Of a DNA stretch of 23,688 nucleotides, positions 9,566 through 19,703 are shown piece after piece. Position 1 is the stretch's first letter; every line of letters begins with the position of its first letter. The DNA lies in NCBI RefSeq assembly GCF_001039355.2, contig NW_019774391.1:79772-103459 (forward strand). The letters are read 5' to 3'. The notes below the pieces were generated by a model, which was not told the origin of the DNA, searched no databases, and saw only the letters and a program-made list of their open reading frames with translations. Both the position numbers and the translations under genes were made by a program. This DNA comes from Lingula anatina (taxonomy: Eukaryota > Brachiopoda > Lingulata > Lingulida > Lingulidae).

Positions 9566-9683
9566 CTTTTTTTCTGGATTCATTATTCAGAATTTTCATG
9601 AGATATATAAAATTTACTGAGAAGGAAAAAATGACCAAGGCAGCAGTGAAGACCACAAAGAAGAAGTGACAGACATCTTCCAT
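9566..9683 (-). CDS. Candidate exon with start codon and single membrane helix
   Basis: Minus-strand ATG at 9683 opens 39 codons that read MEDVCHFFFVVFTAALVIF then a further hydrophobic run to about residue 30, then basic NNESRKK: one transmembrane helix followed by positive charges. The donor G|GTACCA at 9565 is moderate and, after a 98-base intron, joins in phase to the exon at 9467, for 70 residues in all. If unspliced, the frame runs to TAA at 9536-9534 (49 residues). An acceptor-like CTTCTTTCCTATAAAG ends at 9694, ten bases before the ATG, so an upstream exon is likely. The family is not recognised. Confidence 0.35.
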
Positions 9684-9693
9684 AGGGAAAATT

Positions 9694-10719
9694 CTTTATA
9701 GGAAAGAAGTAAATAAATGATCTATCTTGCAAGTAAACAATGTTTTCTGCTTTTTAAGGGTATGGATTCAAATAAAGAATTCATTAAGCTAAAAATATTT
9801 AACCAGATTTTAAAGTGTTGGCACTAAGTCACAAGTGCCAAATATTTGGAAAGAGAGTCCTCGAGGTGACAATCATACTAAAATCACAATGTTGACAAGC
9901 TTACTGTATTAAAAACAGCATTATTTTTGCATAAATGGTCAGATGAAACTGATTTTCAAGCTTTGCCTATATTTTACTTATATTCATCAGTTCTGTTAGT
10001 TTGAAGACAACAGCTCATGACAACTCACTGGTTTTCAGGTGACAACTTATTGTGTTATTGCTGAAGCATTGCAGAACAACAACAACAATGACGGTGACAA
10101 CAGACACAGGTGATGGCCGTATTTACAGATATGCTGCATCTGTACAGAAAAAAAGACAGTATACTTAGGGGAAGCCAATATTAAACATATCACACTTATA
10201 TGTTAGGTTGTGGAGAGGGGCTGCCAGGAAAGTGGATATCTTCTTAACCAACTGGTATATACCAATATGTTGCATATTTATAAAAAGGTTATTTCTACAG
10301 CTATTTATTTCATATCATTATTTCATTATGTACTGTACTTGTTACGTAGGAAAATATAATGCTTCATTTCTTTCGCACAAGTAATGAGATTCAGAGATGT
10401 ATAAAGCAGACATTTCTATATAGGTTTTTTTCTTAGTTATTTAGTTGTCCTGGTAGAATATTTTGTGAAAGTAAATAATGCAGTTGATAAGCTTTTAATC
10501 TAGCTACGGATGTGCTAATGTTTCAGGTAGAGAGAGATAGAACGAAGGGGGGGATTCAACACTAAAATGAATGTGTCCTCATTCTGGTTCCTTTAAGGTT
10601 TTGTTTTAAAAATGTTTCATGCACTTAAACCACAGATGCAGGTGAAATGCTGTAGTCCAACTTTTCATACTGTTATGCTGAGAGAAAATAGAGAGAGGCT
10701 AATACAAATGAAGAGAGAG
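9694..10719. other. Non-coding sequence, no gene seen
   Basis: No convincing open frame on either strand. If the minus-strand gene is real, this would be its first intron or promoter region. Confidence 0.4.
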
Positions 10720-11214
10720 ATCTCATGAGAATGATATCAATGACACACATTGTAATTTTAATTGGACATTAAGAGAGGTTGAGTGTCTAGTCAATCTCCC
10801 TGAAACAGTGTACAAACTGTTCCATGATGACTTAAGGTTATTTATATCCCATAAGCCAAAATCAGACTTCAAACAATTTTACATAAAACTGGAGGTTACA
10901 CATGTAATAAAATATAATGTTCCTGGACTTTTTTTGCTGGAGAAAAAGTATAAACTGTGCTGTTTTGGTTCAGTGGTGTCTCTATGATGTTGTCTTCAGA
11001 TGGGGCCATAGTAATACTCCAAAGGTTTAATAGTCTGCAGGTTCATTGGTCCAAATGTTCACTATAGAACCTTCGGACCAATGGGCCCTTGATTAATAAA
11101 CTGGTGAAAATGTTACGATTTTTCAGACCAATGAACCTTCGGACTATTGAGAAGCTCCCGTACAGATCATGCATCTTGGGGTCAGTACCATAGAGTCCAC
11201 CCCTGAGCCAGAAG
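10720..11214 (+). repeat. Tandem duplication, unit 1
   Basis: Opens CTCATGAGAATGATATCAATG and matches 11215-11760 through shared blocks such as GTGTACAAACTGTTC, GGAGAAAAAGTATAA and CTGTGCTGTTTTGGTT. It holds a foldback insertion (11029-11148) that unit 2 lacks. Confidence 0.8.
11029..11148. repeat. Foldback element with 23-base inverted arms
   Basis: Arms at 11029-11051 and 11126-11148 are inverted repeats matching at 21 of 23 positions (GACCAATGAACC..). A third, internal partial arm (GAACCTTCGGACCAATG) lies in the 74-base loop. Unit 2 lacks it at the equivalent position, so it was probably inserted after the tandem duplication. Confidence 0.65.
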
Positions 11215-11760
11215 ACTCATGAGAATGATATTAATGGCACACCTTGCAATATTTAATGGATATTAAGAGAGATTGAGTTTCTAGTCAATGTCCCTGAAAC
11301 AGTGTACAAACTGTTCAATGATGATTTAAGGTGGATATATATCCTGGTAGTCAAAATAAGACAACTTTATATAAAACTAGAGGTTATACACAGTCATATA
11401 ATATAACAGGCTCTTAGCCAGGGGGGTTGGGTGGGTTCGAAAGAACCCCCTTTTTGCCGGGAAAAGGTCCCTTCAGGGTAAAATTTAATCTAGGTACACG
11501 GATGTTTCAGGGTGAAAGGTCCACTTCTTCAGAAAAATAACCCCCTTATCAAATTGCTGGCTACGGGCCTGTATAATATAATGTTCATAGACATTTTTTG
11601 CGGGAGAAAAAGTATAATTGTCCTTTTTACTGTCATGATATCATGCTAGTTGTTTAAGGGTGAAATCTGTGCTGTTTTGGTTTCATGGTGTTCTCCATGC
11701 TGTTCTCTATACAGACCATCTTAAGGTAAGGCCAAAGGGTTCACCTCCGGAGCCAGAGGA
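11215..11760 (+). repeat. Tandem duplication, unit 2
   Basis: Second copy of the unit at 10720-11214; carries a 165-base MITE at 11407-11571 that unit 1 lacks. The two units thus show one private insertion each. Confidence 0.8.
11407..11571. mobile_element. 165-bp MITE with TIRs and TATAATATAA target duplication
   Basis: The element begins CAGGCTCTTAGCCAG and ends CTGGCTACGGGCCTG, imperfect 15-base terminal inverted repeats. TATAATATAA occurs on both sides (11397-11406, 11572-11581). Unit 1 of the tandem duplication shows an unoccupied equivalent site. The interior has the G-run, TTCGAA and C-run typical of a widespread non-autonomous family in invertebrate genomes (recollection of the style, not a database result). 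The true target duplication may be only TA, blurred by local repetition. Confidence 0.75.
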
Positions 11761-12356
11761 TGTGGGTTCTCCACCATCTGGGGACATAAACAATACCTGC
11801 TGTAGGATGTTAAGATGCTAAGTGGTATTGGTGGTGTTGGATCGTTCTTGGTGGCTTTATTTGCAATTGTCATAGTTAAATCATCTGAACACACTGCTAT
11901 ATCTACAACCAATGAGGATTACTGAGTGATGGCTGAAAATTATTTTCAGGTATTTCAGTAGGTAAAATGAATTTGATTAATTAGTACATTACCAACCCTG
12001 TTTGTAAGTATCATAAATGTGTTGATCAGCACTGTCCCTTTCGATATTCTAAATACAATACATTGATATATAAAGAAGAAAATGAACCAAAGAACTCAAA
12101 TAAAGTCACATAATGATATATTTCAGGGTATATAATATTAACTTGCACACCTGCTAAAAGTCACTTCATTTTTCGAAATGGATAAAACATGTTTCATGCT
12201 GAACAGAAAAAGCGGGTCTGTACATTACCTGCGAATGGCTTAGGAAAATTGGATGCGGAAACGAACAGATGTATTCAAATGAACTTGATTGTGATTAGAT
12301 GGCTTCTTGTGTGCCACTTCCACTAAGAGGAACACCGCGGCACTGTCCCAGTATTC
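11761..12356. other. Non-coding sequence, no firm gene
   Basis: No recognisable coding sequence. On the minus strand CATTCGCAG|GTAATG at 12229 is a good donor motif at the edge of a somewhat GC-richer patch (12229-12345), conceivably a non-coding first exon for the minus-strand gene at 9373-9683; this is speculative. Confidence 0.3.
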
Positions 12357-12500
12357 AGTGAAACCTACTTGACACTTGGATGTCTTACTGCCTGATCTGG
12401 TGAGGTAAGCTTTATCACTTCACTGGCATAGCCTAAGAGTAAAACTGACTTGCAACTGTGAGGTCTTACTGCCTGATCTATGTGGTAAGTTTTGTCATTA
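12357..12500 (+). repeat. Short tandem duplication (about 80-base unit, 2 copies)
   Basis: Both copies contain GTCTTACTGCCTGATCT followed by a donor-like GGTAAGCTTT or GGTAAGTTTT. No open frame across them. Confidence 0.6.
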
Positions 12501-12716
12501 GAAAAAAAAAGATCAGTGCAATTTTCGCTTTTAATTTACCATCAAGTTGAGATTACATGACACATCTGGATCAGAAATATATTGTTTCCTTCATATCTAG
12601 TTGTGAACTTGTGCCTATAATATTGTGAGCATTTTTAAATATTGGTATTCATATTTCTTTGAAGACACTGGTGCTTGTTGGAAAGATTAACTGTCATTAA
12701 AATCACTACAATTTTG

Positions 12717-12719
<3 letters not shown>

Positions 12720-12747
<28 letters not shown>
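12720..12747. repeat. (AG)n microsatellite
   Basis: About 28 bases of GA/AG repeat. The stretch 12748-13497 contains no recognisable gene; a 78-codon open frame at 12780-13016 has no domain or splice support. Confidence 0.95.
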
Positions 12748-12749
<2 letters not shown>

Positions 12750-13497
12750 CATGAATTGTAATTTTACTTATTTATTGTAATGACCGATGACAAAGACAGC
12801 TTGATACATGTACATGGTAAATTGTCTTGTTTTCATCACTTCGTATTCACTTATAATGTAGGCAAGGTAGATAAAAGGTACTACTTCTCAAACGGATTGT
12901 ACTTTGTTTTTTTAGTTAATTGTCTTTGTACAGTATCGAATATATTGTTTATGTATTTGAAAATTGCGTTATGTAGTCAGCCTGTAAAATATACAGAGTA
13001 TCGTTTAACATCTTAGTCCTCAATTAAGTAATATGATTATTACTTAAATTAAATACAAGCTAATTAATATGCCTATGTCTATGTGGAACTTTAGGAATTA
13101 GGGGTGCACAGGATTTTGTCAGGCCATTAAATTCATTACATTGTACTCAGACAAATATTAAAATAAATATTGAATTAAATATCAAAGGCTGTGCACTCGA
13201 CTCTTGACTCATCTTCAGATAATGCTTTATACTGCTACAGAGATTCCCAGTTTCAATGCTTTAAACTCTGCACACGGAGAAGAATGAAACGACATTTTAC
13301 TAACTAAAGAGTCAGAGGATAAAATCAATTTTAAGTTAATTGTGAGCTCCCATCAACACACCTTCCTTTATATTATATATAACTTTTCAGATTTATGTAC
13401 ACAACTAAATGAATTAATGTCACTAAACTACATCATATATAGTCCGTGGGCCAAATACCAAAACCCTCCCCCCTCCCCTTAGTGATTTTCGTTCACT

Positions 13498-14201
13498 ATG
13501 TTTTTCTGATAGCTTAGGTCCTTAGCTTTTATTTTCTGCTTGTTTGCCATTAAACTGGTGGTGTGGGTGTGGGTGTTACAGCCGTTGTCATGGTAACACA
13601 TGGGTTAAAAATTGACATTTCTGAGATCAACAAAATCTAAAATATTTCAAATACATTAACTAAATAGAATTCAAAATCATTCCAGACATGTAGTCTAAGA
13701 AGTGCACTATACTTAACGATTAACAAAATTTTCCAAGATGGCGGCCATTTTTTCTGTTTTTAAAGAAATTTTGATAATTTGTAATATTTCAATTTTTATT
13801 TAATTATTAAGGAATTGGAATATGGAAGATGTTTTAAAGTACCAATGTAACATGGTATCTCTACTTTCTGCCTGTAGTGTTTGTTTAAGGTGCAATCTTT
13901 CAGTTATAAGAGGTAAATTAAGAAAATCTGTCGCTATCTTGGATTGGCTGCAATTTTGGCAATTTAACTATGAATATTTTTTCAAATAATTTAATTAAAA
14001 ACTGACGTCCAAGTCTAGTTTCTTAAAGTTTACGATACATTGAGTTCATATATTTGAAATGCATGGCAATTTAAAGGTCTCAGAAATTATAATTTTAAAA
14101 CCCCTGTGTTATTATGGCAACAGCTAAATCTGTCACACCCATCACCTTTTACATAGCAAACAAGCAGAATATTTGAACTTAGGGCCTACGATATCAGAAA
14201 A
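13498..14201. repeat. Foldback (inverted-arm) repeat, copy 1
   Basis: Its left end (TATGTTTTTCTGATAGCTTAGG, GCTTGTTTGCCATTAAACTGG, then a TTACAGCCGTTGTCATGGTAAC block, then TTTCTGAGA) returns inverted at its right end (TCTCAGAAATT ... GGCAACAGC ... CAAACAAGCAG ... ATATCAGAAAA). The arms are about 130 bases and imperfect. The interior has AAGATGGCGGCCATTTT. It looks like a non-autonomous DNA element. Confidence 0.65.
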
Positions 14202-14282
14202 TCGTAGTACATTAAAATTGCTAATAGGGCTGAGCTAGTTTGAGTTTATTAAATTGTATATTTTGTATTGGAAAATCTATTA

Positions 14283-15908
14283 CAGGGTTATTACTTAGTA
14301 TGGAATATTTTTATCATTGTTATTTTTGAGTGCTGACTAAAATTGTATTGGTTTGATTCATCAAAAAGGTATGTCATTGAGTGATAAAAATATCCAGTCT
14401 TCTGTTGTGAGGTATTTTGGTCAATAATATCAAATCTGACATAAAATGTCATTCAAAATAAAAGAACACCCCCAAAAAACCATATCAACAGTTTGATGTC
14501 AGTTTTAACTTTATCCTAACATATTAATGAAAATTATAGCCTACGGATAGTAATATTTTACAAAGGTAAAGAACTCATTACAGTAAATCATGAAAAAGCA
14601 TTAATAGCGGGTATGACCTTCAGCAGCCGCTTGCAGCACCCTCATCCTGCATGGCATACCCTTTTGCAAAGTTTGTATGGGGATATCATTCCACATAGTG
14701 ATATTTGCCTGTCGCAGTTCATCAGTATTTACCGGCCGATGACCATAGCTATTAATTCTGTAAGTTGCTTCTGCCCACAGATATTCAATTGGGTTCATAT
14801 CCGGGGAGTTTGCAGGCCAGGGCAGTTGCTGAGCCCATTGGTTTTGAAGAAAAACAGTGATTCTGCGAGCTCGATGTGGGGGTGCATAGTCGTCATGGTA
14901 CACAAAGTTAAGTTGACTCTTACAAAAGGAAGCATTGTTTGCTGTAGAATGCCTCTGTAGGAATACTGGTTGAGGTTGCCTCCTATAAAAACCAACTGAT
15001 TTTGGGCACTGGCATGAAATGCTCCCCAAACAGAGATGTTACCACCCCCTGCTTGCACCCTAGGCAATACACAATCATCGTTTTATGCCTGTAGTACACG
15101 TCGGTGGACACACTAAAAAATCCATATCTGGCTTCATCATTGAAAACGGCGTGATTCTAGTGTTTTGGCTGCAAACGCACGTGGTCTCCAGCCCATTGCA
15201 GACGTCGCTGTATATGACCTGCTCTTAACAGTAGTTTCCCTACTGGTCTATGTGCTAATTACCGGCTTGCAGTAATCTCTTGTTCACGATGGACCTTGAA
15301 ACGGGCGTTTGAATGACATTCTGCCGCTCTTTTTTGAGGACACTGGTTGTCTTTGTACGACCAGCATGGTGCACTCTAAGGAGAAGGCGATCCTGTCTTC
15401 TTGGTGTGATACGCGGACACCCTGGTAGAGGTATTGGAGTAGGTGCCCCTGTTGTAGCATTTATTTGGAGGACTTTACTTACGCTTCCTGATAAATGTTG
15501 AATTGCCTGGCGATGGCTGTCCATTTCTGGCCCTTTGCTTTGAGAGCAAGATTCCCATAGTAAGCTGCGTTGCTTAGCTCTCCAACCATATCTCCTCTAA
15601 GGTACCTGCCAAGTTTCAGAGCGATCCCTTTGTTGCTTCTCTAAATACAGTCCAAAGTTTGACCAAACCCATGCGTTTTTATACGAGGGCAGAAATTGCT
15701 GAAAAGACCAGCCCTGACATTTCAGACCACAGAACATGCAACTGCATGCATCAATTGTTTCGTGAATTGTGTGGTAATTAGGTAACACACCTGGCTACAC
15801 ATGGAGTGACACCTCAGTTTTGGATTTAAAATGGTTAGAGAGAAAATAAATATTTTGTAGAAAATTTACTCACCAAAAAATAATATTCCATATTCAGTAG
15901 TAACCCTG
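14283..15908 (-). mobile_element. Complete-length Tc1-family DNA transposon
   Basis: A 1626-base element bounded by TA on both sides (14281-14282 and 15909-15910). Terminal inverted repeats of about 28 bases start CAGGGTTATTACTTAGTATGG and, from the other end, CAGGGTTACTACTGAATATGG. Length, TA target and internal transposase all fit the Tc1 family. It lies between two inverted copies of a foldback repeat. Confidence 0.9.
14601..15589 (-). pseudogene. Tc1 transposase, DD34E, frameshifted
   Basis: Minus-strand reading spans about 330 codons, the usual Tc1 size. From ATG at 15589: AAYYGNLALKAKG..WTAIARQFNI (first helix-turn-helix); after a frame change GCPRITPRRQDRLLL (GRPR-like linker) and VSRSIVNKRLLQAG (second helix-turn-helix); FNDEARYGFF (first catalytic D); after another frame change VYHDDYAPPHRARR (second D) and NSPDMNPIEYLWAE (E). 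The spacing from the second D to E is 34 residues, diagnostic of Tc1. It ends AAAEGHTRY and TAA-type stop near 14601. All three acidic residues survive but at least two frameshifts and TAA after QEA abolish function. The enzyme would cut and paste the element at TA. Confidence 0.85.
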
Positions 15909-15929
15909 TATATCATTTCATGTGTAACT

Positions 15930-16562
15930 AAATTGGCGGCCATTTTGAATTTTAAAAGTCATAATGCAATCTGAATTATCAAATTGTTTTAAAAAATCTT
16001 AAGTTCAAGTTCAGTTTATTAAAAGTAGTAAAGAAAATAACTTTGATGATAAATCTGGCATCTTTCAAGTTGGGACAACAGAATGTAAAAGACTTGTATT
16101 TTGGCCTTCATCTTGGATTTCAGGATTTTACATCAAAATTAAAAGGTTTCATCTAAAACAAACACTGTAGGTAGAAAGTAGTGACTTTATAAAATTCTGG
16201 TACATCAAAACATATCCCTCATTCTAATTTCTTAATAGTTAAATAAAAACTCAAAGATTAAAAATATTTAAAATTACTCAAAAATGAGCAAAAAAATGGC
16301 CACCATCTTGAATTTGCCGCCATCTTTGAAAATTAAGAGGATCGTAAATTATAGTGCAGCTCTTAAACTATACACCTGAAATGATTTTGAATTCCATTTA
16401 CTTAATACATTTGAGTTATTTAATTTTTTTTGGTCTCAGAAATGTCAATGTTTAATCTCAGGCGTTACCATGGCAACGGCTGTAGCACACACACCCACCA
16501 CCAGTTTAATGGCAAACAAGCAGAAAATAAAAGCCCAGGACCTAAGTTATCAGAAAAACATA
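15930..16562. repeat. Foldback repeat, copy 2 (inverted to copy 1)
   Basis: Reverse complement matches 13498-14000: the right end (GGCAAACAAGCAGAAAATAAAAGC ... CCTAAGTTATCAGAAAAACATA), the CATGGCAACGGCTG block and AAAATGGCCACCATCTTG are all shared. The far end is missing, so this copy is truncated or divergent at the transposon side. Confidence 0.6.
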
Positions 16563-17076
16563 ATTTGCAGGACTTTGCAAGAATAATTTGTATTGCTGTA
16601 ATAAGCAGGAAATTTGTAAGAACATCTTACAGATGCATATGAGGTCAATTTTATGCCACAAAAACCAAATACCAGCATATAGTTTCAAATAGTTTAACTA
16701 AGAGAATTACCAGAAGACATAAAGGTGATATTTGAACGAATTTTTTTTGCTAGCTTTCTATGCTCTATATAAATGGGGCAGAAAATTAGGTCAGATAAGT
16801 AGTTTAAATTTCTGACCAAAATTTTAAGGAAAGGAGCCTATTTCATGGCTGATCGAGTGATTTATTAAGTTTATCTCTTGGCATGTTAAATTTACTTGAG
16901 TCGTATAAGAAACGATAGTAGAAGCGGTTTTTATGTGTTATTGGGAATCCATGCTCCACAGATGCTCGGTTCATAATTGTTCATTTAAGTTTGCAGCAGG
17001 TATACAAGAAAGCCTTTATGTTCTAGCAAGTTTGCAGTTCGTTTTTTATTCTTTTTCTTTATTATTGATTAATTAA
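16563..17076. other. Non-coding sequence, nothing recognised
   Basis: AT-rich with no convincing open frame or known repeat on either strand. Confidence 0.5.
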
Positions 17077-17077
17077 T

Positions 17078-17112
<35 letters not shown>

Positions 17113-17115
17113 TTG
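17077..17115. repeat. (TTTA)n microsatellite at the end of a LINE fragment
   Basis: About ten TTTA units. Read on the minus strand it is an (AATA)n tail directly after the reverse transcriptase fragment. Confidence 0.9.
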
Positions 17116-17560
17116 ACACTGCATTGAGCATTCTTTGGAGTTGTTTTTCAGAGACTGCAATAAGTACCGTGTTGTCTGCATACCTTAGATTGTTGATGTT
17201 TTTGCCATTAACTTTCACTCCATCATGATCATGATCACAAGTGTTGCATAGAATAATTTCACCATACCAGTAGATATTAAAGTGATATATGGTGATGGCA
17301 CACGTCACATATCCAGTGTTTTACTCTTGTACAGATTGGTTTGAATTCACTGCATTCACTGTCTATCTTTATGTTGCTACTTGTTCCCAGTAAAGGTTTT
17401 GTAAAATTCCTAGATCTTTACAGTCCAGGTTCAACTGTACAAAGGTTTTGAAGAGGACTTCTTGTTTTAATTTGTCAAATGCTTTGGAATGATCTATGAA
17501 ACACAGGTATAGATCTTACTGAACTTCTGCTGATCTTTCCATCAGAGTTTGGAAGGTAAA
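17113..17560 (-). pseudogene. Non-LTR retrotransposon reverse transcriptase fragment
   Basis: Minus-strand reading gives QTLMERSAEVQ, stop, DLYLCFIDHSKAFDKLKQE, then LDCKDLGILQNLYWEQVAT, then a gap, then GVKVNGKNINNLRYADNTVL and EKQLQRMLNAV. These are consecutive RT blocks of a LINE (family knowledge: the FIDY.KAFD block, DLR.I.NLYW..Q.A, and VNG..INNLRYADDTVL). The catalytic YADD is YADN, and there are a stop and at least one frame break, so it is dead. The fragment stops just past the YADD block and passes straight into (AATA)n. Confidence 0.8.
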
Positions 17561-18970
17561 ATTTTTTTTTTAAAGAAAGAAAATATTGTTACAAATTATG
17601 TAAATTGTTCTCTCGCTCACTCACTCCTCATTCATTCATCTTCTTTCTGAAACAAGTGTATTAATGATGCCCATTTTTTGTTAAACTTTTCTTTCTCACC
17701 TTTACTAATGTGCCTGAATTTTTCTACTTCAAAATACCACCTTATCATTTTTTTCCAATTCATTAAAATTTAACTTAGCTTCTTCACTTCTCTTCCTATA
17801 TATATATATATATATATATATACCCCAAAGGATGCCTTGACAACCGGAAAGAAAGGCATCAAAAGCCCTATTGACAAGCACAAATTTTAGTTTTACTACA
17901 ATAACGGCCGTTTTAGTGGTAAAATGCAGTAGAATATATTTCCATGTGTTGTTTACATTGTATTTCTTGCGGAATTTTGAATCTCAAAGGAAGAGTTATT
18001 ATTGCTTTAAAGTGTGACTTATGGACCTGAAGACCTTTGCTAGTCACATTTGAGTGGTCAGTCTGTAATTTTTCCTTGTAATCACTAGCTAAGTTCAGGG
18101 CTATTAAGTCACTTGCCTTGAATTAAGATTCATGTGGCCATAAAATTAGATTACATAAAACACCACTTGTACACTCCCATAGGTTAAGCTCTCTGCCAAA
18201 TAAGTGTTCATAATAAGGAAACAGTGATAATTATGCAGGTAAATGTTGTTAAATAATGCAAATAAGTTTTCAAAAAATTATTATTGCTATAGATTAATTA
18301 TTTTCCTCAAACTCAATGGGGTTATTCATATCCTGTTCATACAGGAAGTAAAAGTTTGATTAGCAGTTTTATTGGAATATTTTTGTTATGTTTTCTTTTT
18401 CTTTTTTTTTTTTTCAAACACTGGCATTTTAAAGATGTGACTGTTAACTCCCATCCACCTGAAGCTCTGCACATTTTCTCTATTTCCACATAAGCAGTTG
18501 TATTGGTATTTATATCTTTAAACATTATGTAATATTATTTTATGCACTGTCATCTTTTTACAAATATTGGGATTCTTTATGTGAATTTGAACTTTCATGG
18601 TCCTGAGATTGAGACCATCTTCTGGGTCTTCTGAAAGACGGTCAGATTTAAAAGTTTACATTGACGGGTTTCTATTTTTTACTGTTGGAAGACCATCAAA
18701 AATGGAGGATAGATCAACAAAGATAATTTGGAACTCTGTAGGAAAATGAATCTGGATCCGCTCCTTGTATTGACCATGTCACCTGTGCATGATTAAAATT
18801 CAGTGTTGATTGACTGCATTACTTATTATTGCATCAAAATTGACAAAATGACCTTTTTTTGTCTGTACATTTGACAGCTTTGCTGCCTTTTCAACCAATT
18901 TGAGGATGTAAAATATTGCAGAAGAAAGAGAAGCAAATTGTTCGTATTTTGTTTCATTCCAACATAGAAG
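17561..18970. other. Intergenic sequence, no gene seen
   Basis: Contains a short TA run at about 17798-17822, poly-T near 18398-18414 and a small inverted repeat at 18612-18643 (GACCATCTTC / GAAAGACGGTC). No host coding sequence recognised. The last part must hold the promoter and 5' UTR of gene copy B. Confidence 0.5.
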
Positions 18971-18977
18971 TATAAAG
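18971..18977 (+). promoter_or_regulatory. Possible TATA box of gene copy B
   Basis: TATAAAG lies 35 bases before the start codon of the signal-peptide exon. It would place transcription start only a few bases before the ATG, unusually close, so it could equally be chance in AT-rich DNA. Confidence 0.2.
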
Positions 18978-19005
18978 TACTAAGTGTAAAATCAGCCAAT
19001 CAGTG

Positions 19006-19081
19006 ATGGGATTGTTGTTCTGGCGGCTTCTTCTTCTGGCTTTGATGGGGTGTGTCTTGGTCTGCCACAATGACTATCCAG
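19006..19081 (+). CDS. Signal-peptide first exon, EGF gene copy B
   Basis: ATG at 19006 in a good context (G at -3, G at +4) opens 25 codons plus one base, ending G|GTAAGT at 19082, phase 1. The peptide reads MGLLFWRLLLLALMGCVLVC then HNDYP: a basic residue, a leucine-rich core and small residues, a classic secretory signal with cleavage expected near the VC/H region. The donor phase matches every EGF exon downstream. Copy A must have a counterpart left of the window. This exon marks the start of the second gene and shows that the product is exported. Confidence 0.7.
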
Positions 19082-19452
19082 GTAAGTAAAGGGGCCAGGC
19101 TGACAGAAAATAGATATTTACTGTATTACTCATCAGGAAAATATATTGATAATGTAATTAATTATAAAAAGTTTTTGTTTTGTTAACTTCTATTTTTTGC
19201 TCAGGGGAGTTGAAGAGGAAATATGATGGATGATATGTCAAATGTAAAAAAGGTTTTACTGTGAAAGTGAAGTAAATTTAAATTAATCTGATAAACTATA
19301 AGAACGGTGACAGTGTGGACATCACAACACATATAAGAGGATGTTTTAAACTAATATTAATACTTAAATTCCCTATATGTAAGATGTAGCTAAATTGTAA
19401 ACTGAATGAAATGTTAAGTATGTAATTGGTTAAATAGTAAATTTCTTTTCAG

Positions 19453-19538
19453 CCAGTTGTGAGCCTAGTGCGCTTCAAATTGTCTTTATCTGCAATTTAT
19501 CTGCAATTCAGATCACGAATGATTTTACATGTTCTTAA
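19453..19538 (+). pseudogene. Possible relic exon with early stop in intron 1 of copy B
   Basis: A strong acceptor AAATTTCTTTTCAG ends at 19452. The phase-1 frame begins ASCEPSALQIVFIC and ends DFTCS before TAA at 19536-19538. The start resembles a degraded EGF module (C-E-P-S with the second cysteine position now alanine). No donor is evident before the stop. It is probably a fossil or cryptic exon; inclusion would truncate the protein right after the signal peptide. Confidence 0.25.
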
Positions 19539-19703
19539 TCAATGAGTAAACCTATTATTGGACTACATATATATAATTGGATAAATGCCTCCCCGCACAC
19601 ATTCCCCCCATAGTGAGGGGAGGTTACTTAACTAGATGTTTGTGGAGGTTGAGGTAATGTTTGATTTTAAAAGCAGAGTCAGTCCACGGTAAGACCATTT
19701 CTA

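Noticed and set aside
12780-13016. 78-codon + strand frame with a hydrophobic stretch
   Set aside because: Length is within chance expectation, with no splice support and no homologue recognised.
14613-14960. 115-codon + strand open frame
   Set aside because: Antisense shadow of the Tc1 transposase, whose minus-strand reading has catalytic motifs.
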